From: CAMLIZ01 sp036231905
GTDB lineage: Bacteria > Pseudomonadota > Gammaproteobacteria > Burkholderiales > Burkholderiaceae_C
Length of the DNA: 64,000 nt
Assembly: GCF_036231905.1 (NCBI RefSeq)
Contig: NZ_JAZARE010000005.1
Location: forward strand, 391,875-455,874
Reading direction: 5' to 3'
In this document: in pieces, positions 34,254 to 42,299 of the stretch
How the letters are laid out: each line of letters opens with the position of its first letter
How positions within the stretch are numbered: the stretch's first letter is position 1
Translations under genes and position numbers: made by a program
Notes under the pieces: generated by a model
Told to the model about the DNA's origin: nothing
The model's input: the letters and a program-made list of their open reading frames with translations, nothing else
Database searches by the model: none

Positions 34254-34646
34254 ATGAACAATCCTTGCCAGGCGGCCGCTGTCGTCTATGTCAAAGACCT
34301 CCGCGCCATGAGCCGCTTCTATGCAGAGGCTGTCGGCCTTCAGGTGGTGGAGGAAGCGCCGGGGCATGTGGTGCTCGAATCCAGCGGCTTTCAGCTGGTG
34401 CTGGTCGCCATGCCGGAGCACATCGCGCAACAGGTGCACATCGCCACGCCCCCGGTACGCCGGGAAGAGACACCGATCAAGCTGTGTTTCTTCGTGCCCG
34501 GCATTGCGGCGGTTCGTGAGCGCGCGCTGGCGTGCGGTGGCGAGATGAACGCTGCGCAGCGCGAGTGGGTGTTCCAGGGCCACCGCGTCTGCGATGGGCA
34601 CGATCCCGAAGGGAACGTTCTGCAGGTGCGCGGACCCGTGCGATAG
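34254..34646 (+). CDS. VOC family protein
   Basis: A 130-residue glyoxalase-fold protein. It opens with QAAAVVYVKDLRAMSRFYAEAVGLQVVEEAPGHVVLESSGFQLVLVAMP and ends GHRVCDGHDPEGNVLQVRGP. The usual first metal histidine is replaced (VYVKD). The D-P-E-G-N-V-L-Q-V end has Gln where metal-binding members have Glu, so it may be a non-metal binder. The substrate is unknown. It stands alone between tspO and the next reductase-like gene. Confidence 0.82.
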   Translation: MNNPCQAAAVVYVKDLRAMSRFYAEAVGLQVVEEAPGHVVLESSGFQLVLVAMPEHIAQQVHIATPPVRREETPIKLCFFVPGIAAVRERALACGGEMNAAQREWVFQGHRVCDGHDPEGNVLQVRGPVR

Positions 34647-34711
34647 CCGGCTCCGCCAACACGCCCGGCGCGAATGCCGCCACGACCCATCTTTCCACTG
34701 ACATCCTCCCG

Positions 34712-35302
34712 ATGTTCGCCCTCACCGTCATCGCCAGCCCGAACCCCGGGAGCTTCTGTCACGCCATGGCGCAGGTCGCCCATTCCGTGTTGGCACAGCG
34801 TGGGTATGAACAGCGCGTGCATGACCTGTACGCCGAAGGCTTCAACCCCGTGCAGCCCACCGGCGAGCTGCAGAACACCGCGTCGGCCGACCCCCTGGTG
34901 GAGCAGCACTGCGCGGAGCTGGCGCAGGCCGATCTGGTGCTGGTGTTCCACCCCAACTGGTGGGGCCAGCCGCCAGCCATCCTGAAAGGCTGGATCGACC
35001 GGGTGTTCAGGCTGGACACCGCCTACGGCTATCCGCCCGGCGTGCCGCCGGAGGGCGAGCCGGTCGGGTTGCTCAAGGCACGGCAAGCGCTGGTGTTCAA
35101 CACCTCCAACACGCCGCCGGCACGCGAACAAGCCGTGTTCGGCGACCCGCTCGAAGCGCTGTGGAAGCGATGCGTCTTTCCACTGTGCGGTGTGAATAAC
35201 GTGGTCCGGCGCATGGTGGGGCCCATGTCGGGCAGCACCGCCGAACAACGCGATGCCTGGCTGGCGGAGGTGCGCCGCCTCGTGGCGCAGGCCAACACAT
35301 AA
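34712..35302 (+). CDS. Flavodoxin-fold NAD(P)H oxidoreductase (quinone reductase-like)
   Basis: A 196-residue protein of the NQO1/KefF/MdaB group. Motifs are ALTVIASPNPGSFCHAMAQVA, YEQRVHDLYAEGFNPV, LVLVFHPNWWGQPPAILKGWIDRVF and LKARQALVFNTSNTPP. The FHPNWWGxxPAxLKGWIDRV segment is diagnostic. It probably transfers two electrons from NAD(P)H to quinones through FAD or FMN. It precedes the NTF2-like gene by a short gap with a strong GGGGA sequence. Confidence 0.88.
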   Translation: MFALTVIASPNPGSFCHAMAQVAHSVLAQRGYEQRVHDLYAEGFNPVQPTGELQNTASADPLVEQHCAELAQADLVLVFHPNWWGQPPAILKGWIDRVFRLDTAYGYPPGVPPEGEPVGLLKARQALVFNTSNTPPAREQAVFGDPLEALWKRCVFPLCGVNNVVRRMVGPMSGSTAEQRDAWLAEVRRLVAQANT

Positions 35303-35358
35303 GGGGACGAAGCATCGACACACCATCACACCCCTCCACCGCCGATGACTTCAAGGCG

Positions 35359-35703
35359 TTGGAGCAGTCCCGGCTTCGTGCGCTGGTGGAGCGGAACATG
35401 GCGCTGGCGTGGCAGCTGCATTCGCCCGACTTCGAGCTCGTCACGCCGGGCGGTACCCGCTACTCGCGCGCGCAGTACCTGGGTGACGTGGAGTCCGGGC
35501 AGTTGAACTACCTGCGCTGGACGCCGGGCGACATGTGGGTGCGGATGTATCCCCAGGTGGTGCTGCTGCGGTACCAGGCGGCGCTGGAGATGGGCGACAG
35601 CCCGGCCAACGCCACATCGTTCCGCTGTTGGCACACCGACGCCTATGAACAGCGGGACGGCCTCTGGCAGGTGGTGCTCTCGCAGGCCACCTTGATCAGG
35701 TAG
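35359..35703 (+). CDS. NTF2-like (DUF4440-type) protein with unclear start
   Basis: About 114 residues from the TTG at 35359. Motifs are LRALVERNMALAWQLHSPDFELVTPGGTRYSRAQYLGDVESGQLNYLRWTPGDMWVRM and FRCWHTDAYEQRDGLWQVVLSQATLI, a small cone-fold domain. The reading frame continues upstream to an ATC at 35314, which sits at normal distance behind AGGGGA (35302-35307). No ATG or GTG lies in that stretch. Either translation begins at the TTG or the native ATG has become ATC. The function is unknown. Confidence 0.72.
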   Translation: MEQSRLRALVERNMALAWQLHSPDFELVTPGGTRYSRAQYLGDVESGQLNYLRWTPGDMWVRMYPQVVLLRYQAALEMGDSPANATSFRCWHTDAYEQRDGLWQVVLSQATLIR

Positions 35704-35766
35704 CGTCCGGTGTGGCACGCCAACCCGGGCTTGATGTAGTCTTGGCCGCACACCAAGGAAGGCACG

Positions 35767-36162
35767 ATGACCCTCTCCACTGTCTCTACCTGGCACCAAC
35801 TGGTCCAGTCACGCAACGCAAAAGGGCTGGGCGGCCTGCTGGCCGACGACGTCGTCTTCCACTCGCCCGTGGTGCACACCCCGCAGGTGGGCAAGGCGGT
35901 GACGGCCCAGTACCTCTCCGCGGCCTTCCATGTGTTCTTCAACGAGTCGTTCCGCTATGTGCGCGAGGTGGTCGGTCCGCGCGATGCGGTGCTGGAGTTC
36001 CAGGTGCAGATCGACGGCATCGAGGTGAACGGCGTGGACATGCTGGCTTGGAACGACGAGGGCCGCATCGTGGACTTCAAGGTGTTGATCCGCCCGCTCA
36101 AGGCGATCAACCTGATTCACCAGAAGATGGCCGCCCTGCTGCAGGCCAAGGAGCGCTCATGA
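35767..36162 (+). CDS. Nuclear transport factor 2-like family protein
   Basis: A 131-residue SnoaL/NTF2-like domain: LVQSRNAKGLGGLLADDVVFHSPVVHTPQVGKAVTAQYLSAAFHVF, then VLEFQVQIDGIEVNGVDMLAWNDEGRIVDFKVLIRPLKAINLIHQKM. These strands and the D-E-x-G-R-I-V-D-F-K-V-L-I-R-P ending are typical. An AAGGAAG site precedes the ATG. The stop overlaps the start of the truncated globin gene by four bases, so the two are co-translated. The ligand is unknown. Confidence 0.86.
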   Translation: MTLSTVSTWHQLVQSRNAKGLGGLLADDVVFHSPVVHTPQVGKAVTAQYLSAAFHVFFNESFRYVREVVGPRDAVLEFQVQIDGIEVNGVDMLAWNDEGRIVDFKVLIRPLKAINLIHQKMAALLQAKERS

Positions 36163-36635
36163 ACACCACGGTTCCCAGCCTCTACACCTGGCTCGGTGGC
36201 ATCGAGGCACTGAACCGCCTGACCGAACGCTTTTATGAACGGGTTCGCGACGACGCGGTGCTGGCCCCCGTGTTCGCCCACATGGGCGCCGAGCATCCGC
36301 AACATGTGGCGGCCTTCCTGGCCGAGGTGCTGGGTGGCCCGGCCGACTACTCGGCGCGGCATGGCGGGCATCCGCACATGATCCGCCAGCACCTGAACCG
36401 GCACCTGGACCAGGCACAAAGGCGCGCCTGGGTCAGCCTGTTGCTGGACACCGCTGACGAACTTCAGATGCCGGACGACCCCGAGTTCCGCTCGGCGCTG
36501 GTGGGTTACCTGGAATGGGGCTCGCGGCTGGCGGTGATCAACTCGCAGCCCGGCGCCACGGCGGACGCCGATGCGCCCATGCCGCGCTGGGGCTGGGGCG
36601 AGGTCAAAGGCCCGTACCAGCCGGAGAAGGTGTAG
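36159..36635 (+). CDS. Group II truncated hemoglobin
   Basis: A 158-residue globin of the trHbO type. It has LYTWLGGIEALNRLTERFYERVRDDAVLAPVFAHMGAEHPQHVAAFLAEVLGGP, the proximal histidine region GGHPHMIRQHLNRHLDQAQRRAWVSLLLDTAD, and an Arg-x-W motif (QRRAWVSLL, Trp at G8) diagnostic of group II. A C-terminal extension of about 30 residues follows. It probably handles oxygen or nitric oxide chemistry. It is coupled to the preceding NTF2-like gene by a four-base overlap. Confidence 0.9.
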   Translation: MNTTVPSLYTWLGGIEALNRLTERFYERVRDDAVLAPVFAHMGAEHPQHVAAFLAEVLGGPADYSARHGGHPHMIRQHLNRHLDQAQRRAWVSLLLDTADELQMPDDPEFRSALVGYLEWGSRLAVINSQPGATADADAPMPRWGWGEVKGPYQPEKV

Positions 36636-36657
36636 GCAGCCCAGCCGGACCGCGCCG

Positions 36658-37923
36658 CTAGGACGCCACGCCTGCCCGCTCCAGCATCGCGTGCAGCAGC
36701 ACGTTGCATCCCGCGGTGATGTGCTCCGGCTTGGCGTCCTCGATCTCGTTGTGGCTGATGCCGTCCTTGCAGGGAATGAAGATCATGCCGGCCGGCGCCA
36801 GGCGCGCCATGTACACCGCGTCGTGCCCCGCGCCGGACACGGCCGGCATGTGGGAGTACCCCAACTTCTGCGCAGCGCGCGTCACCGCCTCGATGCACTC
36901 GCGGTCGAAGGGCTGCGCCGGGTAGGCCGACACCGGCTCGATCACGATGGACAGCCCGCTGTCGGCCGCCAGGCGCGCGGCCACCTCACGGATGTCCGCG
37001 TCCATCGCCTCGCACAGCGCATCGGTGGCGTTGCGCAGGTCGATCGAGAACTTCACGCGCCCGGGAATGACGTTGCGGCTGTTGGGGTGCACCTGCACCA
37101 TGCCCACGGTGCCGCGGCCATGCGGCGGGTGGCGGTGGGCGCAGGCCACCACCTCCTGCATCAGGCGCGAGGCCACCTGCAGCGCGTCGCGCCGCAGCGC
37201 CATCGGCGTGGGGCCGGCGTGGGCCTCCATGCCGGTCACCGTGCAGTCGTACCAGCGAATGCCCAGCACGCCGGTCACGCAGCCGATAGTGACGTCATGG
37301 TCCTCCAGCACCGGGCCCTGTTCGATGTGGGTCTCGAAGTACGCGCCGATCGGGTGGTCGCCCGGCTCCTGCGGGCCGATGTAGCCGATGCGCTCCAGCT
37401 CGCCCTTCACCGTCTTGCCCTCGGTGTCGGTGGCTGCATACGCATGCTCCAGCGTGAAGGCCTTGGCGAACACGCCCGACCCCATCATCACCGGCACGAA
37501 ACGCGAGCCTTCCTCGTTGGTCCAGAAGGCCACCTCGATCGGCGCTTCGGTCTCGATGCCGTGGTCGTTGAGCGTGCGCACCACCTCCAGCCCAGCCAGC
37601 ACGCCGTAGTTGCCATCGAACTTGCCGCCGGTGGGCTGGGTGTCGATGTGGCTGCCGGTCACGATGGGCGGCAGCGCGTTGTTGCGCCCCGGGCGGCGCA
37701 TGAAGCCGTTGCCGATCTTGTCGATGGTGACCGTCATGCCGGCCTCGCGCGCCCAGCGGGTGACGAGGTCGCGGCCCTGGCGGTCCAGGTCGGTCAGGGC
37801 CAGGCGGCAGACGCCGCCCTTGGCCGTGGCGCCAATCTGCGCCAGCTCCATCAGCGAAGCCCAGAGGCGATCGCCGTTGATGCGCAGCTGGTCCAGGGCA
37901 AGCGGTGTGGTCGCGGTGTCCAT
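36658..37923 (-). CDS. N-carbamoyl amino acid / beta-ureidopropionase-type Zn amidohydrolase
   Basis: A 421-residue M20-type amidase (hydantoinase/carbamoylase family), starting at 37923 after AGGAGA. Metal-binding segments are GSHIDTQPTGGKFDGNYGVLAGLE, TNEEGSRF, ETHIEQGPVLED and GAGHDAVYM; HNEIEDAKPEHI is the C-terminal ligand region. It removes the carbamoyl group from the product of the upstream dihydropyrimidinase. In this operon the likely substrate is N-carbamoyl-beta-alanine, giving beta-alanine, CO2 and ammonia. Sequence alone does not exclude an L-carbamoylase or allantoate substrate. Confidence 0.9.
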   Translation of the reverse strand: MDTATTPLALDQLRINGDRLWASLMELAQIGATAKGGVCRLALTDLDRQGRDLVTRWAREAGMTVTIDKIGNGFMRRPGRNNALPPIVTGSHIDTQPTGGKFDGNYGVLAGLEVVRTLNDHGIETEAPIEVAFWTNEEGSRFVPVMMGSGVFAKAFTLEHAYAATDTEGKTVKGELERIGYIGPQEPGDHPIGAYFETHIEQGPVLEDHDVTIGCVTGVLGIRWYDCTVTGMEAHAGPTPMALRRDALQVASRLMQEVVACAHRHPPHGRGTVGMVQVHPNSRNVIPGRVKFSIDLRNATDALCEAMDADIREVAARLAADSGLSIVIEPVSAYPAQPFDRECIEAVTRAAQKLGYSHMPAVSGAGHDAVYMARLAPAGMIFIPCKDGISHNEIEDAKPEHITAGCNVLLHAMLERAGVAS

Positions 37924-37936
37924 GGCGGTCTCCTGT

Positions 37937-39388
37937 TCAGCGCGCCACCGCGGTGGGCGCCAGTTCCTTCGCGCGCCGTGCAACGGCATCGAATTGCGGG
38001 CCGAAGGCCGGGCGCTTCACGTAGCGGCCAGCGCCTTGCTCCGCACGCAGGTCGCCATTGGCATACACCAGCTTGCCGCGGCTGATGGTGTGGCTGGCGA
38101 TGCCGCGCACGGTGCGGCCCTCGAAGATGTTGAAGTCGCCCTTGGAATGCTGGGTCTTGGCCGACAGCGTCTTGCTGCCCTGCGGGTCCCACAGCACCAG
38201 GTCGGCATCCGCGCCCTCGGCAATCAGCCCCTTGCGCGGGTAGATGTTGAACAGCTTGGCGGTGTTGGTGGAGGTCACCGCCACGAACTCGCTGGGCGTG
38301 AGCCGGCCGGTGTTCACGCCGGCGTCCCAGATGACCGCCAGCCGCTCCTCGATGCCGCCGCAGCCATTGGGGATCTTGGCGAAGGCCTCGCGGCCCGCGG
38401 CCTTCTGCGCAGCGCAGAAGGTGCAGTGGTCGGTGGCCGTGGTGTGCAGGTTGCCGGCCTGCAGCTGGCGCCACAGGTGCTCCTGGTGGCCACTGGGGCG
38501 GAAGGGCGGGCTCATCACATGCGCGGCCGCGCGGGCGAAATCGGGGTCGCGGTACACGCTGTCGTCGATCACCAGGTGGCCGGCCAGCACCTCGCCGTAC
38601 ACCCGCTGTCCGCGGGCGCGGGCGCGGGCGATCGCATCGGCCGCTTCGATGCAGGACACATGCACCACGTAGATCGGCACGCCCAGCACGTCGGCGATCG
38701 CGATCGCGCGGTTGGCCGCTTCGGCCTCCACCATCGGCGGGCGCGACAGCGGGTGGCCCTCGGGGCCGGTGATGCCCATCTTGGCCACCTCCTGCTGCAG
38801 CAGGTACACCAGCTCGCCGTTTTCCGCATGCACGGTGGGCATGGCACCCAGCTCCAGCGCGCGGCGGAAGCTGTTCACCAGCGTTTCGTCATCGCACATG
38901 ATGGCGTTCTTGTAGGCCATGAAGTGCTTGAAGCTGTTCACGCCTTCTTCGGTGACCAGGGTGCCCATGTCGCGGTGCACCGCCTCGCTCCACCAGGTCA
39001 CCGCCACGTGGAAGCCATAGTCGGCCGCCGACTTCTCGGCCCAGCCGCGCCAGGTGCGGAAGGCCTCCATCAGCGGCTGCTGCGGATCGGGGATCACGAA
39101 GTCGATGATGCTGGTGGTGCCGCCCGCCAGCCCGGCCGCGGTGCCGGTGAAGAAGTCGTCCATGGTGACCGTGCCCATGAACGGCAGCTGCATGTGGGTG
39201 TGCGGGTCGATGCCGCCGGGCATCAGGTACTGCCCGCTGCCGTCCAGGGTGGTGGTGCCGGCGGGCGCCTGGCTCGCTGCCGAGGCACCCACGGCCGCGA
39301 TGCGGCCCTCCACGCACAGCACGTCGCCAGAGCTAGCGCGGTCGGCATTGACGATGGTGGCACCACGGATCAGCAGGGGAGCAGTCAT
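37937..39388 (-). CDS. hydA: Dihydropyrimidinase (D-hydantoinase)
   Basis: A 483-residue cyclic amidohydrolase that opens dihydrouracil or dihydrothymine. It starts at the ATG at 39388 with AAAGGA upstream; a GTG directly before it is unlikely. Metal ligands are HTH in GGIDPHTHMQLPF, the carboxylated lysine in GVNSFKHFMAYK, His in MPTVHAENGEL and VVHVS, and Asp in TTATDHCTF. The C-terminal part (ADLVLWDPQGSKTLSAKTQHSKGDFNIFEG) is typical of dihydropyrimidinases. It lies 13 bp ahead of the carbamoyl hydrolase, the next step. Confidence 0.95.
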   Translation of the reverse strand: MTAPLLIRGATIVNADRASSGDVLCVEGRIAAVGASAASQAPAGTTTLDGSGQYLMPGGIDPHTHMQLPFMGTVTMDDFFTGTAAGLAGGTTSIIDFVIPDPQQPLMEAFRTWRGWAEKSAADYGFHVAVTWWSEAVHRDMGTLVTEEGVNSFKHFMAYKNAIMCDDETLVNSFRRALELGAMPTVHAENGELVYLLQQEVAKMGITGPEGHPLSRPPMVEAEAANRAIAIADVLGVPIYVVHVSCIEAADAIARARARGQRVYGEVLAGHLVIDDSVYRDPDFARAAAHVMSPPFRPSGHQEHLWRQLQAGNLHTTATDHCTFCAAQKAAGREAFAKIPNGCGGIEERLAVIWDAGVNTGRLTPSEFVAVTSTNTAKLFNIYPRKGLIAEGADADLVLWDPQGSKTLSAKTQHSKGDFNIFEGRTVRGIASHTISRGKLVYANGDLRAEQGAGRYVKRPAFGPQFDAVARRAKELAPTAVAR

Positions 39389-39414
39389 CACAGGTCCTTT
39401 CAGGTCACAGCTTC

Positions 39415-40869
39415 TCAGCGGCGCTTGGCGGTGAAGAAGTAGTACGCACCGGCGACGGCCAGGCTGAAGAACCAGCCGAAGTCGAACAGCGACACCAGCG
39501 CCGGCGGCACGCTGGCCTTGTCGGCGATGCCGGACACCACCAGGTAGCCCGGCAGGCAGGGCAGCACGCCCAGCACGAAGGCGATGAGGGCCTGCACGTT
39601 CCAGCCGCCGCTGTATTCGTAGTCGCCACCGCGGCGATACAGGTCGGGCACGTTGAGCTCGGTGCGCCGCACCAGGAAGTAGTCCGCCAGCAGGATGCCG
39701 GCGATGGCGCCCAGCAAGGTGCCGTAGCCGCCCAGCCAGGTGAAGAGGTAGCCGCCCGAGGTGGCCAGCAGCTTCCAGGGCATGAACAGCAGGCCGATCA
39801 GCGCGGCGATGATGCCGCCCATGCGGAAACTCACCTTCGAGGGCGCGAGCTGGCTGAAGTCATACGAGGGCGACACCAGGTTGGCGGCCACGTTGGTGGT
39901 CAGGTTGGCCAGCAGGATGACCAGCAGGCCGATGCCCGCGGCCACCGGGCCCATCTGCGTGAGCAGGCCGTCGGGGAACAGCTGTGCCTTGCCGTAGAGG
40001 ATGGCCGATGCGGAGAAACCGATCACGCCCACCATGGAGAACAGCGCCATCGGGATCGGCAGGCCGATCGCCTGGCCCAACACCTGGTCCTTCTGCGATC
40101 TGGCGAAGCGGGTGAAGTCGGGGATGTTCAGCGCCAGCGTGGCCCAGAAGCCCACCAGGCCGGTGAGCGCGGCCCAGGTCTTGGGCCCGCCCTCCACCAC
40201 CTTGGCCGGCAGGTTGAACAGCTGCCCCGAAGGCACCCGCATCATCAGCACCACCACCAGCAGGATGGACGCACCGATCATCAGCGGCGCGGCAATCACC
40301 TCCAGCTTGCGGATGGATTCCGGCCCGCGCCAGATGTAGTAGATGTGCACTGCCCAGAAGGCCATGAAGCACAGGAACTGCGAGGTGCTGATGGTCTCGC
40401 CCGCCGCCGGCCCGGCGAAGCCGGCGCCCAGCACGTTGAAGAAGCCATGCAGCGCCAGGCCGCCGAAGTAGCAGTTGATCGAGAACCATCCGCAGGCCAC
40501 CAGCCCGCGCAGCACCGCCGGCAGGTTGGCGCCGCGCACGCCGAAGGAGGCGCGCGCCAGCACCGGGAAGGGGATGCCATGCTTCTGCCCCGCGCGGCCC
40601 ATCAGCACCATGGGCACCAGCACGATGCAGTTGGCCAGGAACACCAGCCACACCGCCTGCTGCCAGGTGAAGCCCTGGTCCAGCATGGAACTCGCCATGG
40701 TGTAGGTCGGCACGCACACCACCATGCCCACCCACAGGGCGGCATAGTCCTTCCAGTTCCAGTGGCGCTGCGCCTGGGCCGTGGGCGCCAGGTCGTCGTT
40801 GGACAGGGAGGGAGACGCGTCGTATGCGCTCCCTGGCAGAGGGACCGCGCTGCTGCTGGTTGAAGCCAT
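39415..40869 (-). CDS. NCS1-family nucleobase/hydantoin permease
   Basis: A 484-residue transporter with about twelve membrane segments, starting at 40869 with GAGGA upstream. NCS1 features are WNWKDYAALWVGMVVCVPTYTMASSMLDQGFTWQQAVW, GIPFPVLARASFGVRGANLPAVLRGLVACGWFSINCYFGG and NIPDFTRFARSQKDQVLGQAIGLPIPMALFSMVG. The last part shows NVPDLYRRGGDYEYSGGWNVQALIAFVLG. It probably imports uracil, thymine or hydantoins for the surrounding enzymes. It resembles Mhp1- and allantoin-type permeases. Confidence 0.92.
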   Translation of the reverse strand: MASTSSSAVPLPGSAYDASPSLSNDDLAPTAQAQRHWNWKDYAALWVGMVVCVPTYTMASSMLDQGFTWQQAVWLVFLANCIVLVPMVLMGRAGQKHGIPFPVLARASFGVRGANLPAVLRGLVACGWFSINCYFGGLALHGFFNVLGAGFAGPAAGETISTSQFLCFMAFWAVHIYYIWRGPESIRKLEVIAAPLMIGASILLVVVLMMRVPSGQLFNLPAKVVEGGPKTWAALTGLVGFWATLALNIPDFTRFARSQKDQVLGQAIGLPIPMALFSMVGVIGFSASAILYGKAQLFPDGLLTQMGPVAAGIGLLVILLANLTTNVAANLVSPSYDFSQLAPSKVSFRMGGIIAALIGLLFMPWKLLATSGGYLFTWLGGYGTLLGAIAGILLADYFLVRRTELNVPDLYRRGGDYEYSGGWNVQALIAFVLGVLPCLPGYLVVSGIADKASVPPALVSLFDFGWFFSLAVAGAYYFFTAKRR

Positions 40870-40964
40870 GGGATGTCCTCGGTTGGGCCCGATGGGCCGT
40901 GGTGTGGTTTCAGGGCCGGGAAAGCAAGCCGCGGGCCGCTGGGTGGGTCGAGATGCTAGGCCGA

Positions 40965-42299
40965 TCAGGCGGGCGTTGCCACCCCGGGCGACCCTGTGCT
41001 GCAACTGCGCATCGGGTTGTTCGGATGGGTGGTCCAGTTGGCGTAGTCGCCGCTCACCGCGCGCCCGGTGCGCAGGTCGGTTTCACCGGGCTGCAGCACC
41101 CGCATGGTGATGGTGTCGGGCACCGGGCAGATGGACACGCAGAGGTTGCAGCCGACGCACTCCTCCTCCTTCACCTCGAAGAAGCGCCGGCCGTCGCGCG
41201 TGGCGCTGATCGCCTGGTGCGAGGTGTCCTCGCACACCACATGGCAGCGGCCGCACTGGATGCAGCTGTCCTGGTGGATCACCGCCTTCTCGATGTGGTT
41301 GAGGTCCAGTTGCTGCCAGTCCTTCACCGTGGGCACGGCGCGGCCACGGAAGTCCTCGATGCTGCGGTAGCCCTGCTCGTCCATGAAGTTGGCGAGGCCG
41401 TCGCACAGGTCCTGCACGATCTTGAAGCCATAGACCATGGCGGCGGTGCACACCTGCACATTGCCGGTGCCCAGCGCGATGAACTCGGCCGCGTCGCGCC
41501 AGGTGGTCACGCCGCCAATGCCGGAGATCGGCAGGCCGGCGGTGAGCGGGTCGCGTGCGATCTCGGCCACCATGTTCAGCGCGATCGGCTTCACCGCCGG
41601 CCCGCAGTAGCCACCGTGCGAGCCCCAGCCGCCGGTGTGCGGGCTCATCGCCATGCGCTCCAGGTCCACGCCCATCACCGAGTTGATGGTGTTGATCAGG
41701 CTCACCGCATCGGCGCCCCCCGCCTTGGCCGCACGCGCCGGGTGGCGCACGTCGGTGATGTTGGGAGTGAGCTTCACGATCACCGGCAGCTTCGAATAGT
41801 GCTTGCACCATGCGGTCACGCGCTGGATGTATTCCGGCACCTGGCCCACGGCCGCGCCCATGCCGCGCTCGCTCATGCCGTGCGGGCAGCCGAAGTTGAG
41901 CTCCACGCCGTCGGCGCCCGTGTCTTCCACCATCGGCAGGATGCGTTTCCAGCTCTCCTCCACCACCGGCACCATCAGCGACACCACCATCGCGCGGTCG
42001 GGCCAGGCGCGCTTGACGCGGCGGATCTCTTCCAGGTTCACCCGCAGCGGCCGGTCGCTGATCAGCTCGATGTTGTTGAAGCCGATCACCCGCCGGTCCT
42101 GCGACATCAGCGTGGCATATCGCGGGCCGTTCACGTTGACCACCGGCGGATCCTCGCCCAGCGTCTTCCACACCACGCCGCCCCAGCCCGCCTCGAAGGC
42201 GCGCACCACGTTCACTTCCTTGTCGGTGGGCGGCGCGGAGGCCAGCCAGAACGGGTTGGGGCTGGAGATGCCGACGAAGTTGCTGCGCAGGTCAGCCAT
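40965..42299 (-). CDS. preA: NAD-dependent dihydropyrimidine dehydrogenase, PreA subunit
   Basis: A 444-residue subunit with a dihydroorotate dehydrogenase-like FMN barrel and a C-terminal pair of 4Fe-4S motifs. Barrel segments are NPFWLASAPPTDKEVNVVRAFEAGWGGVVWKTLG, ELNFGCPHGMSERGMGAAVGQ and KLTPNITDVRHPA. The Fe-S motifs are CIQCGRCHVVCEDTSH and CVGCNLCVSICPVPDTI. It reduces uracil and thymine to the dihydro forms with electrons passed from PreT. Its start overlaps the end of preT by eight bases. Confidence 0.95.
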   Translation of the reverse strand: MADLRSNFVGISSPNPFWLASAPPTDKEVNVVRAFEAGWGGVVWKTLGEDPPVVNVNGPRYATLMSQDRRVIGFNNIELISDRPLRVNLEEIRRVKRAWPDRAMVVSLMVPVVEESWKRILPMVEDTGADGVELNFGCPHGMSERGMGAAVGQVPEYIQRVTAWCKHYSKLPVIVKLTPNITDVRHPARAAKAGGADAVSLINTINSVMGVDLERMAMSPHTGGWGSHGGYCGPAVKPIALNMVAEIARDPLTAGLPISGIGGVTTWRDAAEFIALGTGNVQVCTAAMVYGFKIVQDLCDGLANFMDEQGYRSIEDFRGRAVPTVKDWQQLDLNHIEKAVIHQDSCIQCGRCHVVCEDTSHQAISATRDGRRFFEVKEEECVGCNLCVSICPVPDTITMRVLQPGETDLRTGRAVSGDYANWTTHPNNPMRSCSTGSPGVATPA

